Assembly: GCA_030656215.1 (NCBI GenBank)
Contig: JAUSOD010000091.1
Span: 1-64,000 of the forward strand
DNA length: 64,000 nucleotides
Direction: 5' to 3'
Source: Azoarcus sp.
GTDB lineage: Bacteria; Pseudomonadota; Gammaproteobacteria; Burkholderiales; Rhodocyclaceae
Part shown: one piece after another, positions 27,672 to 35,826 of the stretch
Layout: each line of letters opens with the position of its first letter
How positions within the stretch are numbered: position 1 is the stretch's first letter
Notes under the pieces: generated by a model
Seen by the model: the letters and a program-made list of their open reading frames with translations, nothing else
Database searches by the model: none
Told to the model about the DNA's origin: nothing
Translations under genes and position numbers: made by a program

Positions 27672-29001
27672 TTTTCTTGTCTCCATTTTCATTGATCGGC
27701 AACTCGAGCCTGATACCAAGCCCACCCAGCAACGAGGCGCCGAGCTGCAGCGCACCACCGGCCATTTCGGCCCGCTCCCGCATGCCCAGCAATCCGCCAC
27801 GCGCATTGCGCAGCACGTCGACAGCACGACCGCAGCCGTCATCGGCCACGGTCAGCACCAGCATCCCGGCAACGGTCTCGATGCAGATACGGACCCTGCT
27901 CGCTCCCGAGTGCCGCAGCACGTTGGTCAGCGCTTCCTGCACCGTGCGATAGAGGGCCAGACCCGCATCCGCAGTCAGCGGAGGCAACACCTCGGGCATA
28001 TCAAGCTCGACCCCGATGCCGGTCGAACGCTGTCGCCATGTATCGACCAGCTCGCGCAGCCCGTCCCCCATGCCCAGCCCTTCCAGCCCATGCGGTCGAA
28101 GCTGTCGCAGCAGGCCGCGCACATGCACCGACATCTGCACGGACTCGGCCCGAATATCACGTGCGCACTCGGAAAGCACTTTCGGGTCGGCAGTTGGCGC
28201 ATGCATCTCGACAAACGCCGCGGCTGCACCGATTGCAGTCAGCGACTGACCAAACTCATCGTGCAACTCACGTGCCAGTTCGCGACGCTCGGCCTCCTGC
28301 AGCGCCATAATGCAGTGGCCGAGCCGGCGTTCGTTCGCGCGCGCATGGACAAGTGCCTCGGCCAACTCCTCGATCGACGCCGCAACACGGCGGAACTCTT
28401 TGAGTTCGAAGCGCGGCAGCACCGGATGCGGCTCGCCGCGCGCCAGCCGCGCCAGCCCCTCCTCCAGCGCGCGCACCGGGCGCAGTGCGCGGTCGGCGGC
28501 ATACCATGCGGCAAGGATCGAGCCCATTGCGAACAGCAGCAGCACCGACAGCATCCGCACACCGTCGCCCATGATCTCGTCGATCTCGCTGCGCGGATCG
28601 GCGCGGATGAAGATCGCCTCGTCTCCACCCAGCTCGATGCGATGTACTTCCAGGGCGCCACCATCGGTTCCCGTGAGCCTGTAGGCCCATCCGGCAAGCT
28701 CCGAAGGTGTCACTAAAGGGAACGCCTGCTCCAAATCTGAACGACCAAGCGCCACCTGCACGTGGCGAAGCTGTTCTTCGGCGATCAGCTCGCCGATCGG
28801 TCCGCTGCCCTGCTCGGGTGCAGCGCTGACCCGGCGCATCAGCTCCACCAAGTGGGCCGAGGCCGTCAGTTCCTCCGCCACGTCTTCGCGCAGGCTAGCC
28901 GCAATCACGAGGCACGCAGCGAGCAACAGGGCCACGGACGCCACGGACAGGAAGGCCAGCAGACGCACTCGCAGATCCAAGGAACGCTCCAGACGCAGCA
29001 A
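27649..29001 (-). CDS. Sensor histidine kinase (HAMP, HisKA_3 / NarX-like)
   Basis: ERRELARELHDEFGQSLTAIGA; DDGCGRAVDVLRNARGGLLGMRERAEMAGG; overlaps the response regulator. Confidence 0.9.
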   Translation of the reverse strand: MLRLERSLDLRVRLLAFLSVASVALLLAACLVIAASLREDVAEELTASAHLVELMRRVSAAPEQGSGPIGELIAEEQLRHVQVALGRSDLEQAFPLVTPSELAGWAYRLTGTDGGALEVHRIELGGDEAIFIRADPRSEIDEIMGDGVRMLSVLLLFAMGSILAAWYAADRALRPVRALEEGLARLARGEPHPVLPRFELKEFRRVAASIEELAEALVHARANERRLGHCIMALQEAERRELARELHDEFGQSLTAIGAAAAFVEMHAPTADPKVLSECARDIRAESVQMSVHVRGLLRQLRPHGLEGLGMGDGLRELVDTWRQRSTGIGVELDMPEVLPPLTADAGLALYRTVQEALTNVLRHSGASRVRICIETVAGMLVLTVADDGCGRAVDVLRNARGGLLGMRERAEMAGGALQLGASLLGGLGIRLELPINENGDKKNDQDPVA

Positions 29002-29083
29002 ATGAGGGGATCAAGGCAAGGTACATGCCATTCCCCATTCCCGGCAATCCTGGAATGGTAAGTACGGTGCGATCCCTGTCGAC

Positions 29084-29119
29084 AAAAAAGCGGCATCTGC
29101 GCTGTCACGCAGATGCCGC
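29084..29119 (-). terminator. Intrinsic terminator downstream of the PQQ dehydrogenase
   Basis: Minus strand GCGGCATCTGCG-tgacag-CGCAGATGCCGC followed by TTTTTT. Confidence 0.85.
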
Positions 29120-29165
29120 CGGGGCTCCCAGCCTGCCCGGCCATGGCAGCCGGGCAGGCCTTGCA

Positions 29166-30968
29166 TCAGGACGATTTGTGCAGTTTGAACACCCACACCG
29201 AACCACCCTGCTCGAGGAAGTTCACCCGCTTGGCCACGTCGCCGCCCCACAGCGGAACCGCGCCGCCCCAACCGGACACCACGGCGATGAACTGTTCGCC
29301 GTTCTCTTCCCAGCTGACCGGGGGCGCGATCACGCCGGAACCGGTCTGGAACTGCCACACCTCTTCACCCGTGGTCGCGTTGACCGCCTTCAGGTAGCCT
29401 TCCGGGGTACCGTAGAACACCAGATTGCCGCCGGTCGTCATCACCCCGCCCCACAGCGGCGCGTTGTTCTTGACCTCCCACTTGATCTGGCCAGTGACGG
29501 GGTCAAGCGCACGCAGCGAACCGATGTACTCGTCATGCAGCGGCTTGATGGTGAAGCCCGCGCCGAGGTAGGCCGCGCCACGCTTGTACGACACCGGCTC
29601 GTTCCAGATGTCCATGCCCCATTCGTTGGCTGGCACGTAGAAAAGGCCGGTCTTCGGGCTGAACGCCATCGGCATCTGGTTCTTGCCACCAAGGAAGGAC
29701 GGTGCGACGAACACGTCCTTGCCCTTCTTGCCATCACCACCGGCCTCGACGAACGGGTTGCCCGGACGCTTGTCGTCGTTGGTGATCGGCTTTCCGGTCT
29801 TGAGGTCAAAACCCTTCGCCCAGTCGATCTTGTTCACGAAGGGATAGGCGCCGAGCAGCTTGCCGTTGGTGCGGTCGTTGACGAAGAAGAAGCCGTTACG
29901 GTCTGCCTTGCCCCCGGCCTTGACCATCTGGCCGCTCTTCGGATCGGTGTACTCGAAGGAGATGAATTCGTTCACCCCGTCGAAGTCCCAGCCGTCGTGC
30001 GGCGTGTTCTGGAAGTGCCACACGATCTTGCCGGTGTCCGGACTGATCGCCAGCGTGGACGACGAGTACAGATTGTCACCCGGACGCAACCAACTGTTCC
30101 ACGGCGACGGGTTGCCGGTACCGATGTAGATCAGGTCGACTTCGGGGTCGTAGTAGGCGGCCTGCCACGGCGCCGCGCCGCCCGTCTTCCACAGGTCGCC
30201 CGGCCAACTGGCGTTGGTCGTCCCGGAAATGCCGTTGTCGCTGGGCTTGCCGTCCTTGTCGAATTTTTGTCCCATGTGGCCTTCAACCGTGGGACGTGTC
30301 CAGATCAGCTTGCCCGTCTTGGCGTCACGTGCATCCACCCGACCGACGATACCGAATTCGCCGCCCGAGTTGCCGGTGATAACCATGCCCTTGACGATCT
30401 GCGGTGCCGCCGTGAAGGAGTAGCCGGCCTTGTAGTCCTCGATCGTCTCACGCCAGACCACCTTGCCGGTGTCCTTGTTGAGCGCAATCAGCTTGGCGTC
30501 GAGCGTGCCGAAGATCACCAGATCGCCATACAGTGCGGCGCCGCGGTTGATCACGTCACAGCACGGCATGATGCCGTCGGGCAGACGATGTTCGTACTTC
30601 CACAGCTTGGCGCCGGTCTTGGCGTCGAGCGCGTAGATGCGGCTGTAGGACGCGGTGACGAACATCTTGCCGTCGTGGATCAGCGGCTGCGACTGTTGCC
30701 CGCGCTGCTTCTCGCCGCCAAAGGAGAAGGACCACGCGGGCACGAGGTCCTTCACCGTTTCGGTATTGATCTGGGTCAGCGGGCTGAAACGCTGCCCCTT
30801 GGTACCCAGACCGTGGGTGACCACCTGAGTGGTGATGGTAGCGTCGTTCACGATGTCGGCGTCGGTTACCTCTTTCGCCACCACCTGTGTCGCCCCCAAC
30901 AACATCAGCGCCGCAGCCACAGCGGTCAGGCCGCGCGGCGTGGTCGTCGTTCTTTTGATTTTGTTCAT
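29166..30968 (-). CDS. PQQ-dependent alcohol dehydrogenase (quinoprotein, lanthanide-type motif)
   Basis: PQQ beta-propeller repeats, adjacent Cys pair [23 protein letters not shown], signal peptide; AGGAGGAAAA RBS. Confidence 0.93.
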   Translation of the reverse strand: MNKIKRTTTTPRGLTAVAAALMLLGATQVVAKEVTDADIVNDATITTQVVTHGLGTKGQRFSPLTQINTETVKDLVPAWSFSFGGEKQRGQQSQPLIHDGKMFVTASYSRIYALDAKTGAKLWKYEHRLPDGIMPCCDVINRGAALYGDLVIFGTLDAKLIALNKDTGKVVWRETIEDYKAGYSFTAAPQIVKGMVITGNSGGEFGIVGRVDARDAKTGKLIWTRPTVEGHMGQKFDKDGKPSDNGISGTTNASWPGDLWKTGGAAPWQAAYYDPEVDLIYIGTGNPSPWNSWLRPGDNLYSSSTLAISPDTGKIVWHFQNTPHDGWDFDGVNEFISFEYTDPKSGQMVKAGGKADRNGFFFVNDRTNGKLLGAYPFVNKIDWAKGFDLKTGKPITNDDKRPGNPFVEAGGDGKKGKDVFVAPSFLGGKNQMPMAFSPKTGLFYVPANEWGMDIWNEPVSYKRGAAYLGAGFTIKPLHDEYIGSLRALDPVTGQIKWEVKNNAPLWGGVMTTGGNLVFYGTPEGYLKAVNATTGEEVWQFQTGSGVIAPPVSWEENGEQFIAVVSGWGGAVPLWGGDVAKRVNFLEQGGSVWVFKLHKSS

Positions 30969-31054
30969 CCGTTTTCCTCCTGGGTCTCTCGGTATGTGTA
31001 ACAAGCGATCTCCGCTCGGTCCAACCGACTCGACGGAAATCCACCGATCCTTTC

Positions 31055-31070
31055 TGCAAGCGGCATGCCA
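31055..31070 (-). promoter_or_regulatory. Candidate sigma-54 (-24/-12) promoter directed at the PQQ dehydrogenase
   Basis: Minus strand TGGCAT-GCCGC-TTGCA; GG-N10-GC spacing; about 85 nt upstream of the ATG. Confidence 0.6.
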
Positions 31071-31230
31071 CGCCGGATAACCCGAATTCGAACCCACCGC
31101 GGATCGAAGCGCTGTATCAATCCGGTTCACCTGCTCCATTAATGAACACCCGTCTGCGACAAGCGCGACCGTCATGTGACACACCGACTGCAAGTGCCCA
31201 CCGCAAATACGATCAAGCCTGAAATCCTGC

Positions 31231-31247
31231 TTGGCACAGGGTTTGCT
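31231..31247 (+). promoter_or_regulatory. Candidate sigma-54 (-24/-12) promoter for the SoxYZ-like/MBL/two-component operon
   Basis: TTGGCAC-AGGGT-TTGCT; GG-N10-GC spacing; about 50 nt upstream of ATG 31299. Confidence 0.8.
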
Positions 31248-31298
31248 ATATTGGTTTTACAAGCGGCGCGGCACGCACTGCGCCTCCGAGGAGACGAG

Positions 31299-32081
31299 AT
31301 GAGATTTGCCTGGCTAACGGCGTGTGCCGTGCTGATATTTGGCGTGCTCCCGCCGGCCGCGGCCGAGCGCGCCGCGCCCGCAAGCGATCCGCTCGGCTCG
31401 CCGCGCTGGGGCGACATGCAGCGTGAGTTTTTTCGCGACGCACGGGTGGTGTTCGACGACCGGGTGAAGGTGTCGGCGCCAGTCACCGCCGAGGATGCAC
31501 TGAACGTGCCGGTCGCGGTCGATGCCACCGCTTTGAGCGGGGTTGAGGAAGTGCTGGTGTTTGCCGACTTCAACCCGATCGTGAAGGCGCTCAGTTTCGT
31601 CCCCGGCCGCGCACGTGCCAGCCTTGGGTTCCGCCTCAAGCTGCAGCAATCGACCCCGGTGCGCGCCGCCGCCCGCACCGCCGATGGCCTGTGGCATGTC
31701 GGTGGCACCTGGGTGAACACCACCGGCGGTGGCTGCACCCTGCCCTCCACCGGCGCCAGCTCGCCCGAGTGGGATCTTCGCTTGAACGAAGTCACTGCGC
31801 GCAGGTGGCCACGGGTCGATGGCGGCACGCGGCTGCGGCTGCAGGTCACCCATCCGATGGACACCGGGCTCGCAGCCGGCATTCCGGTATTCCATATCGA
31901 CGAACTAAGGATCACCGCTGACGACGGCAGCATGTTGATGACGATACACCCCGCCGAACCGGTGGCGGAGAACCCGCTGTTTACCATCGACATCCCGCCC
32001 GGCGTCATTGGCGAGGCTGCGCTCAAGGTTGCCGGGCGCGACAACAACGGCAACCCGATCCGCGCCGAGGTCGCGCCATGA
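31299..32081 (+). CDS. Quinoprotein dehydrogenase-associated SoxYZ-like carrier
   Basis: SoxY-like N-terminal half, VNTTGGGCTLPS, SoxZ-like C-terminal half (RLRLQVTHPMDTGLA...IPVFHIDELRI). Confidence 0.85.
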   Translation: MRFAWLTACAVLIFGVLPPAAAERAAPASDPLGSPRWGDMQREFFRDARVVFDDRVKVSAPVTAEDALNVPVAVDATALSGVEEVLVFADFNPIVKALSFVPGRARASLGFRLKLQQSTPVRAAARTADGLWHVGGTWVNTTGGGCTLPSTGASSPEWDLRLNEVTARRWPRVDGGTRLRLQVTHPMDTGLAAGIPVFHIDELRITADDGSMLMTIHPAEPVAENPLFTIDIPPGVIGEAALKVAGRDNNGNPIRAEVAP

Positions 32082-33058
32082 ACCCGCCGTCATTGTGCCC
32101 CATTGGTGTCGGCTGGCCGGCACGCGCACTGCTCGCCCTGCTCATCTCACTGCTGTCCATCCCATTCTCACCCGCCGCCAGCGCGGCCGAGTTCGACTAC
32201 CGTCTGGCGCCACGCCGCATCGCCGATGGCGTGTATGTGCTAATCGGTCGCACCGAGGATTTCTCGCTCGCCAACGGTGGCAATATCGTCAATACCGGTT
32301 TCGTGGTTGGCACCCAGGGCGTAGTCGCGATCGACACCGGCTCATCCAGGCGCTACGGCGAGCAGATGCGTGCGGCCATCGCCCGCATCACGCCCCTGCC
32401 GGTAGTGCTGGTGATCAACACCCATCACCACCCGGACCACTTCCTCGGCAATCAGGCCTTCGCCGCCGACACCCTGGCCGCGCTGCCCGAGACAATCCGT
32501 GCGATCGAGGCCGAAGGCCCCGGTTTTCTCGACAACATGTACCGCCTAAATGGCGACTGGATGCGCGCCACCGAGGTGGTGGTGCCGCGACGGGCGCTGG
32601 CTGCGGGCAGGATCAATGCCGGCGGTCGCGAACTGGAATTGATCGCGCTCGGCGGCCATACCGTGGCCGATCTGGTCGTGCTCGACCATGCCAGCGGCAC
32701 CTTGTTTACCGCCGACCTGGTATTCAACGGCCGCGCGCCGACGACGCCGCATGCCGACATCACGCAGTGGCTGCAGGCACTCGACCGACTGGAGCAGATA
32801 TCCTTCCGCCAGCTGGTGCCGGGTCACGGCGAGGTCGCGGCCGACACCGCACCCATCGCCGACACCCGCCGCTACCTGCGCTGGCTGGCGCAAACCATCC
32901 GCGACGGCGCCGAACAAGGGCTGGACATGACCGAGATGCTGGCACTGCCGGTCCCGGCGACCCACGCCGAGCTGGCCGAAGTCGCATCGGAGTACCGGCG
33001 CTCGATAACCCATCTGTACCCGGCCGCCGAGCGGGCCGCGCTCGGCGTGCCACGGTAG
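32078..33058 (+). CDS. MBL-fold metallohydrolase, quinoprotein relay-associated type
   Basis: VINTHHHPDHFLGNQAF metal motif, GGHTVADLVVLD; ATGA overlap with SoxYZ-like gene. Confidence 0.87.
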   Translation: MNPPSLCPIGVGWPARALLALLISLLSIPFSPAASAAEFDYRLAPRRIADGVYVLIGRTEDFSLANGGNIVNTGFVVGTQGVVAIDTGSSRRYGEQMRAAIARITPLPVVLVINTHHHPDHFLGNQAFAADTLAALPETIRAIEAEGPGFLDNMYRLNGDWMRATEVVVPRRALAAGRINAGGRELELIALGGHTVADLVVLDHASGTLFTADLVFNGRAPTTPHADITQWLQALDRLEQISFRQLVPGHGEVAADTAPIADTRRYLRWLAQTIRDGAEQGLDMTEMLALPVPATHAELAEVASEYRRSITHLYPAAERAALGVPR

Positions 33059-33064
33059 CCCATC

Positions 33065-34507
33065 ATGCAGCGCAGACCCTTGAGCCTCCGCTTCGCCAGC
33101 CTCCGCTTCGCCAGCCTCCTCTTCGCGAACCACCGAACGGGCAGACTCCAGTCCGGCAGCCTCCACGCCCGCCTCAGCCTGGTGCTCGCCATCATGCTCG
33201 CAGCCTCCCTGCTTGCCGGTACCGCACTGTGGCTGCGCGAGACCCGCAACGCGATTCAAGAAGAAATCGAAGCCGCCGGCCGCGTGACCGAACAATGGCT
33301 CAATGTGCTGGTGCGCGAAACCCGTCACGACCCGGCCACCGGCAACGCGCGCCTGATGAGTGCGCTCAGGGAGGTCGGCCGCATTCGCGCGCATGCGCTG
33401 GAAGTGAGTGCGGCTGGCGGCGAGCTACTCTATGTCTCACCTCCACCCACCTACAAGGCCGGGCGCAACGCACCCGACTGGTTCACCGCGCAACTTGCAC
33501 CGCAGCTGCCGGTACGCCATTTCGACGCCGGCAGCCTGCAGTTGAGCCTGCGCCCGGACCCATCGCGCTCGGTGCTCGATGCCTGGGACGACCTCGCCGG
33601 GCTGTCGGGCTGGGGGCTGGCGATCCTGCTGCTGGCATGGCTCGGCAGCCACGCCGCGCTCAACCGCGCGCTGCGTCCGCTGCGCGAAATCGACATTGCC
33701 TTTGCACGCGGCGCCGACGGCCACTTCGACCGCCGGCTGCCCGCGCTCGGGACATTTGAGCTCGATCGCCTGGCGCACAGCTACAACCGCCTCGCCCAAC
33801 GTCTCGATCACACCCTGGCCGACAAGCATCAACTCGAGGAACAGCAGCGCTTCGCCCACGCCGTGCAGGAACGACTGGAGGACGAACGCCGTGCCATCGC
33901 GCGCGAACTGCACGACGAACTGGCCCAGGGCATTACCGCGGTGCGCGCCATCGCCGGCGCAATCCAGCAGCGCAGCGGCGACCAGCCCGGCATCCATGGG
34001 AGCGCCCAGGCCATTGTCGCGATGACCGGACAGATGCAGGACGGCGTGCGCGCCATTCTGCACCGGCTGCGCCCGCCCGCACTGGCCACAGGGCAGCTCG
34101 ACCAATCGGTGCGCGACTGGTGCGCGCAGTGGTCGGCGCTGTATCCCGATATCGCGCTCGACTGCCACATCGACACCCGCCAGGTCGAAGTTGGCGACGC
34201 CATCCAGCTCACCGTGCAGCGCCTGCTGCAGGAAGGGCTGACCAACGTCGTGCGCCACGCTGGCGCGAGCCGGGTCGAGGTAGACCTGCGCTGCGCCGCC
34301 CACGGCGTGGAGTTGCAGATCACCGATAACGGCCGCGGTCTCGGGCCGGATGTCGCCGATGGCCGCCCGCGTTATGGCCTCACCGGCATGCACGAGCGCA
34401 CCCTGGCCCTGGGCGGCGAACTGCGCTTCGAAACCGCCCCGCAAGGGGGGCTTAGCGTGTATGCCCGCCTCCCGCTCAAATCCACGCCGGAGCTCGCACA
34501 ATCATGA
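33065..34507 (+). CDS. Sensor histidine kinase (HisKA_3 / NarX-like)
   Basis: DERRAIARELHDELAQGITAVRAIAG; DNGRGLGPDVADGRPRYGLTGMHERTLALGG. Confidence 0.9.
   Translation: MQRRPLSLRFASLRFASLLFANHRTGRLQSGSLHARLSLVLAIMLAASLLAGTALWLRETRNAIQEEIEAAGRVTEQWLNVLVRETRHDPATGNARLMSALREVGRIRAHALEVSAAGGELLYVSPPPTYKAGRNAPDWFTAQLAPQLPVRHFDAGSLQLSLRPDPSRSVLDAWDDLAGLSGWGLAILLLAWLGSHAALNRALRPLREIDIAFARGADGHFDRRLPALGTFELDRLAHSYNRLAQRLDHTLADKHQLEEQQRFAHAVQERLEDERRAIARELHDELAQGITAVRAIAGAIQQRSGDQPGIHGSAQAIVAMTGQMQDGVRAILHRLRPPALATGQLDQSVRDWCAQWSALYPDIALDCHIDTRQVEVGDAIQLTVQRLLQEGLTNVVRHAGASRVEVDLRCAAHGVELQITDNGRGLGPDVADGRPRYGLTGMHERTLALGGELRFETAPQGGLSVYARLPLKSTPELAQS
33083..33127 (+). repeat. Three-copy 15-bp in-frame tandem repeat
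   Basis: AGCCTCCGCTTCGCC x2 then AGCCTCCTCTTCGCG; encodes SLRFA-SLRFA-SLLFA. Confidence 0.85.
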
Positions 34508-35148
34508 CTGCACTGAACGGACTACGCATTCTGCTCGCCGACGACCATACGGTCGTGCGCATGGGCTTTCGCCTGCTGATCGAGGGCGCCGGCGGCAGTG
34601 TGGTGGCCGAAGCAAGCAGCGGCGAGGCCGCGCTGACGCTGCATGCCGAACACCTGCCCGACGTGCTGGTGATGGACGTCTCCATGCCCGGACTGGGAGG
34701 GCTCGGCGCACTCGAACGCCTGCTCGCCCACCGCCGCGAAGCACGGGTTCTGATGCTGTCCGCTCATGAAGACACCCAGATTCCATCACGCGCGCTGCAG
34801 GCCGGTGCCACAGGTTATCTGTCCAAACGCGCGCACCCGGATGAACTCCTGCGCGCCATCACACAGGTTGCCCGCGGCCAGCGCTATATCGACCCCGAAC
34901 TCGCCCCCCGCCTCGCCCTGGCGCGCCTTGGCAACAGCGGCGATCCGGCCGAAACCCTGACCGGACGAGAGTTCAACATCTTCCTCCAGCTCGCCCGTGG
35001 TCAGTCCGTGGCCCAGGTGGCGGATACGCTCAAGCTCAGCGCCAGTACGGTGGGCACCCACCTGTATCACATCAAGCAGAAGCTGGACGCCGGCAATGCC
35101 GCCGAGCTGGCGCTGATCGCAGTGCGCTCCGGGCTGGTCGAAGTCTGA
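34504..35148 (+). CDS. NarL/LuxR-type response regulator
   Basis: LRILLADDHTVVRMGFRLLIEGAG; LTGREFNIFLQLARGQSVAQVADTLKLSASTVGTHLYHIKQKL; ATGA overlap with kinase. Confidence 0.9.
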   Translation: MTALNGLRILLADDHTVVRMGFRLLIEGAGGSVVAEASSGEAALTLHAEHLPDVLVMDVSMPGLGGLGALERLLAHRREARVLMLSAHEDTQIPSRALQAGATGYLSKRAHPDELLRAITQVARGQRYIDPELAPRLALARLGNSGDPAETLTGREFNIFLQLARGQSVAQVADTLKLSASTVGTHLYHIKQKLDAGNAAELALIAVRSGLVEV

Positions 35149-35826
35149 ACCCAGGCACCTGCATCCGTCCGCGGGCATCCTTCCGCCTCAATCCTTCGGC
35201 CCCATACACCTGTCTCAATCGGCCCGCCGTCGGATTCCATCAACGTAACGCCGGCATTCATCAACGCTGACGCTCGCCTGGCCGATACGCACAACACGTG
35301 CGACCGACGGATCGACCACATGCGGATCGATACCGCGCTCTCCCGCCTTTCCTACACCGACCGAGCAAACATCCGACAAGCGTCGTCATGTTTTCCGATT
35401 CGCCGGAAACGTGATCGGTGAGAGCATGAAGCAAGGCATCCGGTCTCGACAACCACGGACAAGGCGAAGCATGTTGCCACGTGCCAATCGGGTAGCCACC
35501 GTCCCTTTGAGTACTCACTTTCAGCCCTCTGCCCATTAAGGCGTAACCGACAATCCGGGCTGGGTGCAGCACCGCTGTGGCAACGCTCCAGCTCCAGCTC
35601 CAGCGGGAAAAGCTTGGAGACAATCTAGTTCGACCGAATCTGAACGAGATCCGGGAGAATGCGGCCCGGCGCTTCGACGAGAGTCGTCCCGATGGCAACT
35701 GCAAAGCATGCCCATGGCGCATAATGCGGCTTCCCATTGATTTATGTCATCGAGGTGACGCTCATGCAAATCGGGAGGACGTCGCAACGCACTGGTGAAT
35801 TTGTGACCCGTTGACCGAGGGGCCCA

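Noticed and set aside
29025-31001. 658-aa plus-strand ORF opposite the PQQ dehydrogenase
   Set aside because: Antisense frame of a highly biased gene; it also runs through the terminator.
35149-35826. Possible pseudogene or small gene between the response regulator and second GGDEF gene
   Set aside because: Frames are short, mutually inconsistent and lack motifs; treated as non-coding/regulatory.
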